Assembly (NCBI GenBank): GCA_039188975.1
Contig: JBCCYT010000002.1
Coordinates: 14,326-78,325 of the forward strand
Reading direction: 5' to 3'
Origin: UBA11606 sp039188975
Lineage (GTDB): Bacteria; Actinomycetota; Acidimicrobiia; Acidimicrobiales; Aldehydirespiratoraceae
DNA: 64,000 nt
Shown: in pieces, positions 1 to 8,362 of the stretch
Numbering within the stretch: the stretch's first letter is position 1
How the letters are laid out: each line of letters opens with the position of its first letter
Position numbers and translations under genes: made by a program
Notes under the pieces: model-generated
What the model was told of the DNA's origin: nothing
Databases searched by the model: none
Seen by the model: only the letters and a program-made list of their open reading frames with translations

Positions 1-168
1 CTGCTGGCCGAGCACCTCGCCCGGCTCGCGGCTGACGGGAAACACGGCGCCCTCGTAGCCGCTGGTGAGAAGGTTGTGCAGCGTCACGAACCCGAACTTT
101 CCCGGGTGGTTCGACACGCCGGTGATGATGATGCCCTTCGGGTCGAACAGGGTGGAGAGATCGGTCAC
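1..168 (-). CDS. ADP-forming acyl-CoA synthetase, CoA-binding (alpha) subunit, partial
   Basis: The first 56 codons are visible and the gene runs off the left edge. The N-terminus (VTDLSTLFDPKG, then GVSNHPGKFGF) has the form of the CoA-binding Rossmann domain that opens the alpha subunit of acetate/acyl-CoA ligases (ADP-forming), which convert acyl-CoA + ADP + Pi to acid + CoA + ATP, or the reverse. The GTG start at 166-168 overlaps the stop of the ATP-grasp gene upstream by four bases (GTGA), so the two subunits are probably translationally coupled. The family assignment rests on this short segment and on the neighbouring beta subunit; the exact acyl substrate cannot be read. Confidence 0.72.
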   Translation of the reverse strand, partial: MTDLSTLFDPKGIIITGVSNHPGKFGFVTLHNLLTSGYEGAVFPVSREPGEVLGQQ

Positions 169-830
169 GACGCCACCTCTTCGAGCTCGATGAGCGCATC
201 GACGGCGACCGGTTTTCCCTCCACCAGGATCAACGGATTGAGATCCGCCGATCGCACGCCCGTCTCTTCCGCCCCCACCCGGGCAAGCGCAACAAGCGCG
301 TCGATGATCGCAGCGCGGTCGGCCGCCGGCTCGCCGCGGAACTCCTCGAACAGACGCTGTGTCTCGAGATCGTCGAGCATCTCGGCGGCGTCGACCTCGG
401 TGATCGGAGCCAGACGGAAGCTGACGTCGCGGATCGCTTCGGCGAGGATCCCGCCCACGCCCACCATCACCGTCATGCCGAACTGAGGATCGTCGTTGAG
501 CCCCGCAATCAGTTCCCGATTGCCGTCGACCATCGTGGAAACGAGGACCTCGACATCGCCGTCCTCAGGCACCGCTTTGCCGAGAAGTTCGTCGCAGGCA
601 GCGGCGAGCGCGTCGGGGTCGGAGATTCGGAGCCGAACCAGACCCCGTTCGGTCTTGTGGGCGATCGCTCGCCCGCACAGCTTCGCAACGACCGGGAAGG
701 TGACCGTCGGGTCCGAGTCGACCGCCGCCAGCACCTCGGCGGTACTCGTGCCGGTGACGAAGGGGGAGACGGGAACGCCGTAGCCGGCGACCACCCGTCG
801 CGATTCGGCTTCAGAGAGAGTGATGCTCAC
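165..830 (-). CDS. ADP-forming acyl-CoA synthetase, ATP-grasp (beta) subunit
   Basis: A 221-residue protein, close to the usual ~230 residues of a free-standing beta subunit of ADP-forming acyl-CoA synthetases. It has an ATP-grasp fold: early FPVVAKLCGRAIAHKTERG (nucleotide-binding strand and substrate-proximal HKTE) and later the typical QFGMTVMVGVGGILAE. The subunit would carry the phosphohistidine-to-ADP step in the complex with the downstream CoA-binding subunit. I chose the GTG at 828-830 because it overlaps the galK stop by GTGA and begins directly at the conserved N-terminus; an upstream start at 869 would add 13 unconserved residues. Subunits encoded as two separate genes are common in archaea, while bacterial forms are often fused. 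Confidence 0.8.
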   Translation of the reverse strand: MSITLSEAESRRVVAGYGVPVSPFVTGTSTAEVLAAVDSDPTVTFPVVAKLCGRAIAHKTERGLVRLRISDPDALAAACDELLGKAVPEDGDVEVLVSTMVDGNRELIAGLNDDPQFGMTVMVGVGGILAEAIRDVSFRLAPITEVDAAEMLDDLETQRLFEEFRGEPAADRAAIIDALVALARVGAEETGVRSADLNPLILVEGKPVAVDALIELEEVAS

Positions 831-1975
831 GCCGTGGGTTGTACCACGCGTGCCCCATCGACCGGCCAAACGACGTGAAAGGCCGGTTCGTCGGTCGACG
901 GCTGTTCCGGCGGGGCGACGAACCGTTCGGCCATCTCGGCCACGAAGTCACCGACCTGGTCGACCGTGACGAGCGCGATGGCTGCGCCCGCAAATCCGGC
1001 TCCGGTCATCCGTGCGCCGAGACAGCCATCGATGGTGCGAGCGAGCCGCACCGCTGCGTCGGGAGCCGGCCCGGCGACCGCGTAGTCGTCGGTGAGCGAC
1101 TCATGGCTGGCATCCATCAGCGACCCCAACCGTTCGATGTCACCCTCTGCGGCGGCGTGGGCCGCAGCCCGGGTGCGTTCGTTCTCGGAGATCACATGGT
1201 GCGCACGTCGCCGGTCCACCGGATCGATGTCGACGCGACCGAGATCGTCGAGGCTCGCGTCGCGCAACGCCGCCACATTGAGCGCCGCCGCCACCCGCTC
1301 ACACGCGGAGCGGCGCTTGGCGTATTCGGAGTCCACCAGCCCACGACGAGTGCCGGTGTCGAGGACGACGACGCGAACCGACTCCGGGAGGGGGATCGGT
1401 TGCAGCTCCAGGCTGCGGCAGTCGATAAGCGACGCGGCCCCGGCCTCGCCGGCTGCCGAGATGAGTTGATCCATGATCCCGACGGGGACGCCGATGACCT
1501 CGTGCTCGACTCGCTGCCCGATCCGGGCAAGGGTTGCGGCGTCGAGCGCATCGCCGACGAGGCTCACCAGCGCGGTTCCGATCGCCATTTCGAGCGCAGC
1601 TGACGACGACAGCGACGAGCCGGGGATGTCGCTGACCACCACACAGTCGAACCCGCCGACGTCGACGCCGTGGTCCGTGAGCGCCCACGCCATGCCGTGG
1701 AGATACCGCCCCCACCCCCCGGTCGCGGTCGGCGGGTCGCCGATCGAGAACTCGGTGGTGCCGAATCGTTCGCTGTGGCCGCACACCCGTCGGTCGGCAC
1801 GTGGCGAGACGGCGACCGAGGTGCCGAACGGAATCGCCATCGGCAAGACGAAGCCGTCGTTGTAGTCGGTGTGGTCGCCGATGAGGTTGACGCGCCCCGG
1901 CGCAAGCGCAACGACCGAGGCAGAGCGCCCAAACGTCTGCAGGTGCAGCTCGGCGGCTACGTCAACGTTGACCAT
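827..1975 (-). CDS. galK: Galactokinase
   Basis: Phosphorylates alpha-D-galactose at C1 with ATP, the entry step of the Leloir pathway. The 382-residue length is typical. GHMP-kinase motifs are in order: the substrate-binding signature PGRVNLIGDHTDY at residues 26-38, the phosphate-binding SSLSSSAALE at about 120-129, the catalytic aspartate in GIMDQ (D169), and the C-terminal GARMTGAGFAG motif near residue 320. The neighbours fit: the divergent operon supplies galactose from alpha-galactosides. GalT and GalE are not in the window. Downstream, a GTGA overlap couples it to an acyl-CoA synthetase gene pair, an unusual partner. A TATTAA element at 1985-1990 (minus strand) lies nine bases before the ATG and could be its -10. 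Confidence 0.95.
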   Translation of the reverse strand: MVNVDVAAELHLQTFGRSASVVALAPGRVNLIGDHTDYNDGFVLPMAIPFGTSVAVSPRADRRVCGHSERFGTTEFSIGDPPTATGGWGRYLHGMAWALTDHGVDVGGFDCVVVSDIPGSSLSSSAALEMAIGTALVSLVGDALDAATLARIGQRVEHEVIGVPVGIMDQLISAAGEAGAASLIDCRSLELQPIPLPESVRVVVLDTGTRRGLVDSEYAKRRSACERVAAALNVAALRDASLDDLGRVDIDPVDRRRAHHVISENERTRAAAHAAAEGDIERLGSLMDASHESLTDDYAVAGPAPDAAVRLARTIDGCLGARMTGAGFAGAAIALVTVDQVGDFVAEMAERFVAPPEQPSTDEPAFHVVWPVDGARVVQPTA

Positions 1976-2030
1976 TTTCTGAGCTTAATACTTGACCGCA
2001 CCCGTCACCGCCTGGAAACCTTCCCGAAAT

Positions 2031-2054
2031 GTCAGACGGCGGGGGTCGTCTGAC
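2031..2054 (+). promoter_or_regulatory. Inverted repeat in the leader of the sugar ABC operon
   Basis: GTCAGACG (2031-2038) and CGTCTGAC (2047-2054) are perfect 8-base complements separated by 8 G-rich bases. The repeat ends 9 bases before the GGAGG ribosome-binding site of the binding-protein gene. It could be an operator for a sugar-responsive repressor or an RNA hairpin controlling access to the ribosome site; the sequence does not decide. Confidence 0.5.
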
Positions 2055-2073
2055 GCAACCCAGTGGAGGATTC

Positions 2074-3399
2074 ATGTCGAACTACCCCAGCCCGTCCGCG
2101 TGGGCACAGCACGTGTCGCGTCGTGGCGTTCTCAAGGGGGGTGCGGCCGCCGGTGGTTTGGTGGCCATGCCCACGATTCTGGCCGCCTGCGGCGACGACG
2201 AGGGCAGCAGCTCCTTCTCGGGCTCGATCGGTGATGCCAGTGGCACGCTGTCGATCGGCTCGAACGCGTCGGATGACGCCCCGAAGGCGGGCCTCGCCGC
2301 CGTCGTGGCGGCGTTCCCGAACGAGAACGTCGAGACCACGATCAACACCCTTGATCACAACACCTACCAGGAGAACATCACGTCGATCCTGCAGGCCAAG
2401 GAGGACGACGTCCTCGCCTGGTTCGCCGGTTTCCGCAACAAGTTCTTCGCCGATCAGGGCCTCGTCGGCGACATCTCCGACGTGTGGGATTCCATCTCCG
2501 GTCTCGGTGAGGGCTTCCGTGCAGCGTCGACCGCGTCTGACGGCAAGCAGTACTTCGTGCCGACCAGCTACTACACCTGGGCGGTCAACTACAACAAGAA
2601 CGTGTTCGACGAGAACGGCTACGCCATCCCGACCACCAAGGACGAGATGTTGGGCCTCGCCGAGCAGATGATGTCTGACGGCATCACGCCGTTCGCGTAC
2701 GCCAACGACGGCAAGTGGCCGCTCATGGGCACCTTCGACGCCATCAACATGCGGGTCAACGGCTACGACTTCCACATCGACCTCATGGGTGGCAACGAGT
2801 CGTGGACCGACGACCGTGTCCGCGCCGTGTTCACCGAGTGGGCTGAGCTTCTTCCCTTCGCCCAGGAAGGCGCCAACGGCCGTACCTGGCAAGAAGCGGC
2901 TGTCGACATGGAAGAGGGCCGCGCTGGCATGTACCTGCTCGGCACCTTCGCCGCATCCGCACTGGCCGACGCCTCGGTGATGGACTTCTTCAACTTCCCC
3001 GAGTACGACTCGGCCATCGGTGCCTCGGCCCTCGATGCCCCGATCGACGGCTACCAGATGGTGCAGGGCCCGGCCAACGAGGCCGCCGCCAAGGAAATGC
3101 TGCTCCACATGTCGACCGCAACCGCCCAGGACGCCTACCTGTCCGAGGATCCCTCGGTCGTGGCTTCCAACAGCGGCGCCAACACCAGCGTGTACAACGA
3201 CCTGCAGAAGAAGTCGGCTGAGCTCGCCAACGCCGCCACCGGCATCTCGCAGTTCCTCGACCGTGACACTATCCCGGACTTCGCGTCGGCGTGTGGTGAC
3301 ATGTTCGCCGAGTTTGTCGAAGACCCGTCTGGTGTCGACGCCGCACTCGCGGATCTGGAAGAGAAGAAGGTCGCCATCTTCGCCGACTTCAACTCCTGA
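2074..3399 (+). CDS. Sugar ABC transporter substrate-binding lipoprotein
   Basis: A 441-residue extracellular solute-binding protein (family 1, MalE-like) that would capture an alpha-galactoside or related oligosaccharide for the two permeases downstream. The N-terminus has a twin-arginine signal (SRRGVLKGG) and a lipobox ending LAAC, followed by an acid/serine linker, so it is probably a Tat-exported, lipid-anchored protein. I chose ATG 2074 because TGGAGGA sits four bases upstream and it directly precedes the signal peptide; an in-frame start at 2029 would add 15 residues. It is separated from the first permease by 9 bases, and the operon continues to the alpha-galactosidase. Specificity is inferred from context only. 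Confidence 0.88.
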   Translation: MSNYPSPSAWAQHVSRRGVLKGGAAAGGLVAMPTILAACGDDEGSSSFSGSIGDASGTLSIGSNASDDAPKAGLAAVVAAFPNENVETTINTLDHNTYQENITSILQAKEDDVLAWFAGFRNKFFADQGLVGDISDVWDSISGLGEGFRAASTASDGKQYFVPTSYYTWAVNYNKNVFDENGYAIPTTKDEMLGLAEQMMSDGITPFAYANDGKWPLMGTFDAINMRVNGYDFHIDLMGGNESWTDDRVRAVFTEWAELLPFAQEGANGRTWQEAAVDMEEGRAGMYLLGTFAASALADASVMDFFNFPEYDSAIGASALDAPIDGYQMVQGPANEAAAKEMLLHMSTATAQDAYLSEDPSVVASNSGANTSVYNDLQKKSAELANAATGISQFLDRDTIPDFASACGDMFAEFVEDPSGVDAALADLEEKKVAIFADFNS

Positions 3400-3408
3400 T
3401 TTCCGATC

Positions 3409-4410
3409 ATGGCTTCAGATCTCACCGAGACTCCTGAAGCTGCCGACGACTCAACGCCGTCGGCGCTCCGCAAGGAGCGTCGGCGGCGTTCGTCGTCTCG
3501 CAGCAGCGATCAACGCACCGTCGCCCTCATGGCGGGGATCCCATCGGTGCTGCACATCGGGCTGGTGTGGTTGCCCGCGATCGCCACCTTCTTTTTGTCG
3601 TTCACGAACTGGAACGGGTTCCGGTTCGACACGATCGACTGGGTCGGCCTCCGAAACTACCGCCAGCTCTTCACGGTGTTCGAAAAGGACCTCTACGAGG
3701 CCTTGCTGAACAACCTGTGGGTGTTGGGCTTCTTGTTCGTCATCGCGACGCCGCTCGGCATGTTCTTGGCGTACCTACTCGACAAGAATCTCAAAGGCAC
3801 CCCGATCTACCAGAGCGTCTTCTACTTCCCGGTCGTGCTCTCGCTCGCCGTCGTCGGCTTCATTTGGAAGTCGGTGATCTACTCACCTCGCCAGGGCCTG
3901 TTCAACACCGTGCTCGGCCGAACCGAGGAAGGCAACCAGATCGACTGGTTGGGCGACCCCGACTTCGTCATCTCGGTCACGAGCGACTACGGGCTCTCCA
4001 AGAACTTCCTCGCCCTGATCTTGCCGATGATCTGGCGTCACGCCGGGTACATCATGGTGCTCTATCTCGCAGGCCTCAAGAGTGTCGACCCGGCGCTGCG
4101 CGAGGCCGCCGCGATCGACGGCTGCACCGAATGGCAGTCGTTTCGACGGGTGATCTTCCCGTCGCTCAAGCCGGTGAACGTCGTGATCATCGTCATCACC
4201 GTCATCGAGGCGCTGCGAATCTTCGACATCATCGACGTGCTCAACAACCCGATCGGCACCGACGTGTTGTCGATCCTTGTCACCGAGTCGATCCTGGGTG
4301 AGTCGAGCAACATCGGCCGCGGTTCTGCCTACGGCGTCATCTTGTTGCTGCTCTGCCTGATCTTCGTGGTCTGGTATCTGCGCAACACCTTCCGGGAGGA
4401 AGAAGTATGA
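3409..4410 (+). CDS. Sugar ABC transporter permease, MalF-like
   Basis: A 333-residue integral membrane protein of the binding-protein-dependent transport family. A basic, serine-rich cytoplasmic N-terminus (about 40 residues) is followed by about six hydrophobic segments. The cytoplasmic coupling (EAA) loop reads EAAAIDGCTEW at about residue 232, the contact site for an ATPase. It forms the translocation pore with the MalG-like partner, whose gene overlaps its stop by ATGA (4407-4410). The linked operon suggests alpha-galactoside import. Confidence 0.9.
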   Translation: MASDLTETPEAADDSTPSALRKERRRRSSSRSSDQRTVALMAGIPSVLHIGLVWLPAIATFFLSFTNWNGFRFDTIDWVGLRNYRQLFTVFEKDLYEALLNNLWVLGFLFVIATPLGMFLAYLLDKNLKGTPIYQSVFYFPVVLSLAVVGFIWKSVIYSPRQGLFNTVLGRTEEGNQIDWLGDPDFVISVTSDYGLSKNFLALILPMIWRHAGYIMVLYLAGLKSVDPALREAAAIDGCTEWQSFRRVIFPSLKPVNVVIIVITVIEALRIFDIIDVLNNPIGTDVLSILVTESILGESSNIGRGSAYGVILLLLCLIFVVWYLRNTFREEEV

Positions 4411-5273
4411 TCCAGAGCCGCCGTAATCAGATCCTGGCCCAGATCTTCTTGATCGCCCTTGCAGTGCTGTGGCTGCTGCCCATGCTCGGCATGGTGACGG
4501 CCTCGTTCCGCCCCTTCAGCGAGACCGCCTCCCAAGGTTTCTTCTCCTGGCCCGACACGCTCACGCTGGAGAACTTCGAGAATGCGTGGGAGCGGGGCAA
4601 CATGACCCGCCACTGGGTCATCACGTTCATCGTGGTGATTCCTGCGGTGATCCTCGTGTTGTTCTTGTCATCGATGGTTGCCTACGTGGTGAGCCGCTAC
4701 AGCTGGAAATACAACATCGCCCTGCTGATGCTGTTCACCGCCGGCAACCTGTTGCCGCCTCAGGCGATCGTTCAGCCACTGTTCCAGCTGTACAACCGGA
4801 TCCCGTTTCCCGAGATCCCGCTGCTTGCCGACACCGGCGAGCTGCGCGGGTCGCTGATCGGACTGATCCTCATTCATGTGGCGTTCCAGAGTGGATTCTG
4901 CACATTCGTGCTCAGCAACTACATGAAGACGCTGCCCAAAGAGCTGAACGAGGCCGCCGCAGTCGACGGGGCCAGCGTCTGGCGCCAGTACTGGCAGATC
5001 GTGTTGCCGCTCACCCGTCCTGCGCTCGGCGCGCTCGGCACGCTGCAGTTCGCGTGGATCTACAACGACTACTTCTGGGCGGTCGTCTTGATCCAGAAGG
5101 GTGACAACCTCCCGATCACGTCGTCGCTGCGCAACCTGTCCGGTGAGTTCTTCACCGACGACAACCTTGTCGCCGCGGGTTCGCTGATCGTCGTGTTGCC
5201 AACGATCATCATCTACTTGGTCTTGCGCAAGCAGTTCATCGCCGGTCTGTCGGTCGGGGCCAGCAAGGGCTGA
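4407..5273 (+). CDS. Sugar ABC transporter permease, MalG-like
   Basis: A 288-residue partner permease with about six membrane segments and the EAA loop NEAAAVDGASVWRQYWQIVL at about residues 180-200. It starts inside the stop codon of the MalF-like gene, indicating coupled translation and a heterodimeric pore. The next gene, the GH36 enzyme, begins two bases after its stop. No MsmK/UgpC-type ATP-binding subunit is in the cluster, so an ATPase encoded elsewhere must energise the transporter, as is common for carbohydrate ABC systems in actinobacteria. Confidence 0.9.
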   Translation: MIQSRRNQILAQIFLIALAVLWLLPMLGMVTASFRPFSETASQGFFSWPDTLTLENFENAWERGNMTRHWVITFIVVIPAVILVLFLSSMVAYVVSRYSWKYNIALLMLFTAGNLLPPQAIVQPLFQLYNRIPFPEIPLLADTGELRGSLIGLILIHVAFQSGFCTFVLSNYMKTLPKELNEAAAVDGASVWRQYWQIVLPLTRPALGALGTLQFAWIYNDYFWAVVLIQKGDNLPITSSLRNLSGEFFTDDNLVAAGSLIVVLPTIIIYLVLRKQFIAGLSVGASKG

Positions 5274-5275
5274 CC

Positions 5276-7357
5276 TTGCTTCACACCCTGTCGAGCGCTC
5301 GGCTCGAGCTGACGGTTGACGATGCCGCGGGCGGGCTAGAGGTCGTGCACCTCGCACGCCCGCTCGCCGGCGTCGAAACAGCAGTACTCGATGCCCCGGT
5401 TCCTGAGGCCGGTACTGACCAGCTTGCGCCGATCTCGGTGCTCGCCGAGGCGGCGGCGGGCTGGGGCGGGCGACCTGGCATCGCCGCTCATCGCAGTGGG
5501 CAGGCGGTCTTTCCTCGGCTGGGCCCGGCGATCGTGCATCGAGAACCCGGCGTTCTCCGCGCCGTCGCCGACGACCCCGGGACCGGCATTGCGGTCACCA
5601 TCGACGCTCGACTCGACGATGCGGGGGTTCTCATCCTCACCGCAGAGGTCGAGAACCTCGGCGAACCACTGACCCTCGATGAGGTTTTGCTGACTGTGCC
5701 CGTGCCGTTTGCCTCGGAGCTGATGCAGATGGCGGGCCGATGGTCAGACGAATTCGACACGGTCCGAACGCCGTGGGCGTGGGGTTCGGTGGCGGTCGAG
5801 AACCGGTCGGGGCGAACCTCCCACACTCGCTTCCCGATGCTGTTTGCCGGTCGGAGCGGTTTTGGAGAGGAGTCCGGCATCGTCACCGCCATCCACGTCG
5901 GATGGAGCGGCAACAGCCAGGTGCGAGCCGAACGGCTTCCGGACGGCCGACGCGTCCTCCAGGCCGGAGAGGTGCTGTTGCCCGGCGAGATCGTCCTCGG
6001 TCGAGAAGAGAGCTACCGGACCCCTCCGGTGTACGTGGCGCACTCGACGGCCGGTCTGAACGGCATCTCCGATGCTTTTCACGAGCACGTCCGGGCGCGA
6101 TCCGTCCACCCTGATCGCCCTCGACCCGTGCTTCTCAACACCTGGGAGGCCGTGTACTTCCAGCACGACCTGGCGACGGTCACCGCACTCGCCGACCGGG
6201 CCGCAGAGGTAGGTGTCGAGCGATTCGTGCTCGACGACGGCTGGTTCATCGGCCGTCATGACGACACTGCAGCGCTCGGCGACTGGGTCGTCGACGAGGC
6301 GAAATGGCCAAATGGGCTCGGCCCGCTCATCGATCATGTCACCAGCCTGGGCATGGAGTTTGGCCTGTGGGTCGAGCCGGAGATGGTGAATCCCGACAGC
6401 GATCTCTATCGGGCCCACCCCGACTGGGTGCTGGCCGACCCCCACCACGAACCCTTACTGGCCCGAGATCAGCTCGTCGTCGACCTCACCAACCCCGATG
6501 CGTATGCCCATGTGCGCGACGGCATGCTCGCCTTGCTCGACGAGTACGCGATCGCGTACCTCAAGTGGGACATGAACCGTGACCATGTCGCCCCGGTCGC
6601 GGTCGATGGTCGGCCAGGAACCCACCGCCAGACACGGGCGGTCTATGCCTTGATCGATGAACTGCGAGCTGCGCACCCCGGGGTCGAGATCGAGAGTTGC
6701 GCATCCGGTGGTGGGCGAATCGACCTCGGTGTTTTGGAACGTACCGATCGGGTCTGGACGAGCGACTGCAACGATGCGCTCGACCGGGTCAGAATCCAGC
6801 GAGGCGCGTCCTATCTGATTCCACCAGAGCTCATGGGCGCTCACATCGGCCCGACTCGGTCCCACACAACCGGCCGGACGCACTCGGTTGCGTTCCGCGG
6901 TGCGACAGCGATGTTTGGCCACCTCGGGATCGAGTGGAATCTGCTCGAGGCGACCGATCGTGAGCGAGCCCAGCTGGTCCGGGTGATCGAGGCGCACAAA
7001 CGCCATCGGGACCTCCTGCACTCGGGCCGCACCCTGCGGATCGACACGGACGACCCGTCGCTTTCCGCCTTCGTCGTGGTCGGCGAAGAGCAACGCGAGG
7101 CCATCGTCTCGATCAGCCAAATCGCAACGTCGCAAGGGCTACCCGCAGGGACGGTTCGGATTCCGGGCCTGGATCCGCAGCGCCGCTACCGGGTCGAGCG
7201 CCTTGCGCTCGACGATCGACCGCTGGGCAAAGCGAAGCGTCAACCTCGGTGGCTCGATGGTGTGACCGTCCAGGGCGATCAGCTCGCAGGCAGCGGACTG
7301 ACGTTGCCGGTGCTCAATCCGGAGACGGCGTTGCTGCTCCATCTTTCGGCGCACTGA
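5276..7357 (+). CDS. Alpha-galactosidase, glycoside hydrolase family 36
   Basis: A 693-residue retaining alpha-galactosidase that releases galactose from melibiose, raffinose-type sugars or similar. The GH36 nucleophile motif KWDMNRD places the catalytic aspartate at about D432, and WTSDCNDALDR places the acid/base at about D497. An N-terminal beta-sandwich precedes the barrel (RFVLDDGWF begins the barrel core) and a C-terminal beta domain closes it. There is no signal peptide, so hydrolysis is cytoplasmic after import by the ABC transporter; the freed galactose goes to GalK. The TTG start at 5276 is two bases after the permease stop. Its 3' end overlaps the convergent DUF393 gene by 44 bases. 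Confidence 0.92.
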   Translation: MLHTLSSARLELTVDDAAGGLEVVHLARPLAGVETAVLDAPVPEAGTDQLAPISVLAEAAAGWGGRPGIAAHRSGQAVFPRLGPAIVHREPGVLRAVADDPGTGIAVTIDARLDDAGVLILTAEVENLGEPLTLDEVLLTVPVPFASELMQMAGRWSDEFDTVRTPWAWGSVAVENRSGRTSHTRFPMLFAGRSGFGEESGIVTAIHVGWSGNSQVRAERLPDGRRVLQAGEVLLPGEIVLGREESYRTPPVYVAHSTAGLNGISDAFHEHVRARSVHPDRPRPVLLNTWEAVYFQHDLATVTALADRAAEVGVERFVLDDGWFIGRHDDTAALGDWVVDEAKWPNGLGPLIDHVTSLGMEFGLWVEPEMVNPDSDLYRAHPDWVLADPHHEPLLARDQLVVDLTNPDAYAHVRDGMLALLDEYAIAYLKWDMNRDHVAPVAVDGRPGTHRQTRAVYALIDELRAAHPGVEIESCASGGGRIDLGVLERTDRVWTSDCNDALDRVRIQRGASYLIPPELMGAHIGPTRSHTTGRTHSVAFRGATAMFGHLGIEWNLLEATDRERAQLVRVIEAHKRHRDLLHSGRTLRIDTDDPSLSAFVVVGEEQREAIVSISQIATSQGLPAGTVRIPGLDPQRRYRVERLALDDRPLGKAKRQPRWLDGVTVQGDQLAGSGLTLPVLNPETALLLHLSAH

Positions 7358-7712
7358 GGTCGACCCGACACGCATCGGTTGCGCCTGGCATCTTGTGCCG
7401 GTTCTTTGCGATCCAGCCATAGATCGGCTTGGCGAGCCAGCTCACCGGTGGCCGAACGATCAGCTGGCCCGGCACCTGCCAGACACCGCCGGCTGCGATG
7501 AGCGATCGCCCAATCCCGAGGTGTCCTCGATGGGTCATGCCGTCATCGTCGACCCAGTACGCCGCTGTGGTCACGTCGTCCTCGCTCAGTCCGTACGTTT
7601 CGATGTCGAGGATCTGCCACGGCGCCACCCGAACCTGATCGGGAAGGCGCCGCTCGATCCAGCCGGCACTCGTCGTGCAGAAGCCACAGTCGCCATCGAA
7701 GATCAAGAGCAT
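7314..7712 (-). CDS. DUF393 (DCC) family thiol-disulfide oxidoreductase-like protein
   Basis: A 132-residue protein starting MLLIFDGDCGFC. The FDGDCGFC motif, with a CxxC at residues 9-12, is the signature of the DUF393/DCC family, small thioredoxin-fold-like proteins of uncertain function. No signal peptide or clear membrane helix is visible. The ATG at 7712 is chosen because the family motif begins immediately after it. It is convergent with, and overlaps the end of, the alpha-galactosidase gene, and is divergent from the SAP-domain gene, with a near-perfect 18-bp palindrome between the two starts. Confidence 0.8.
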   Translation of the reverse strand: MLLIFDGDCGFCTTSAGWIERRLPDQVRVAPWQILDIETYGLSEDDVTTAAYWVDDDGMTHRGHLGIGRSLIAAGGVWQVPGQLIVRPPVSWLAKPIYGWIAKNRHKMPGATDACRVDLSAPKDGAATPSPD

Positions 7713-7732
7713 GCGTCCATTGTCTCGCGCCG

Positions 7733-7750
7733 AAGGTGTCGCGCCACCTT
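7733..7750. promoter_or_regulatory. 18-bp near-perfect palindrome between divergent genes
   Basis: AAGGTG at 7733-7738 and CACCTT at 7745-7750 are exact complements, and the six bases between them are self-complementary except for one pair. The element lies midway between the DUF393 start (7712) and the SAP/DUF6434 start (about 7772), where an operator for a dimeric regulator of both genes would be expected. No regulator is identified. Confidence 0.4.
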
Positions 7751-7771
7751 GGGCCGGGCGAGACTCGTGTG

Positions 7772-8362
7772 GTGTCGGACACACGCCCCGTTCTCGCCTC
7801 CATCACCGATGCCCAGGTCTTCCTCGATTGGTACTGGCTCAAGGCAGAGCTGGTGGATCACTGTCGATCGGTCGGCCTGTCGACGCAGGGGACCAAGGCC
7901 GATCTCACCGACCGCATCGCTCACCTGCTGTCGACCGGCGAACGGCTCCGTCCGGTTCGCCTGGCTCGCCCGACCTCACCTGTCGACTGGGCCACGGCCG
8001 AGCTGACGCCGGAGACCGTCATCACCGACAGTTATCGCAACGGTCCCAACGTCCGCCGGTTCTTCGTGGCCGAGCTGGGCGGGCGCTTCACGTTCAACAT
8101 CGAGTTCATGGCATGGATGAGGGCCAATGTCGGTCGCACGCTTGCGGACGCCGTGGCTGAGTGGCGCGCGATCGAACATCGGCGCCAGCACGGCCAACGA
8201 GCAGGCATCCCCGAAGGCAACCAGTTCAACCAGTACGTCCGCGACTTCTTTGCAGCAAACCCGGAGCGGTCGATGGCCGACGCCCGGGCATGTTGGGCCG
8301 CGAAACGCCGTCGACCCGGCCACAACCGCTACGAGGCGGTCGATCTCGACATCGTTCCCTGA
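7772..8362 (+). CDS. SAP-domain / DUF6434-like protein
   Basis: About 196 residues. Near the N-terminus WYWLKAELVDHCRSVGL followed by GTKADLTDRIAHLL fits a SAP helix-extended-helix motif, usually a nucleic-acid-binding element. The rest, with ITDSYRNGPNVRRFF and a region rich in aromatic and basic residues (FNQYVRDFFAANPERS), resembles the DUF6434 module often fused to SAP. The function is unknown; a DNA-associated role is inferred from the SAP part only. The start is uncertain: GTG codons at 7736, 7769 and 7772 are all in frame, and I took the one nearest the conserved region. The 3' end overlaps the convergent LysR gene by 34 bases. Confidence 0.68.
   Translation: MSDTRPVLASITDAQVFLDWYWLKAELVDHCRSVGLSTQGTKADLTDRIAHLLSTGERLRPVRLARPTSPVDWATAELTPETVITDSYRNGPNVRRFFVAELGGRFTFNIEFMAWMRANVGRTLADAVAEWRAIEHRRQHGQRAGIPEGNQFNQYVRDFFAANPERSMADARACWAAKRRRPGHNRYEAVDLDIVP

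Noticed and set aside
1998..2030. GGAA-ACC-TTCC as a LacI-type operator near galK
   Set aside because: The half-sites are short and the conserved central CG of LacI operators is missing; the perfect repeat at 2031-2054 is the better candidate.
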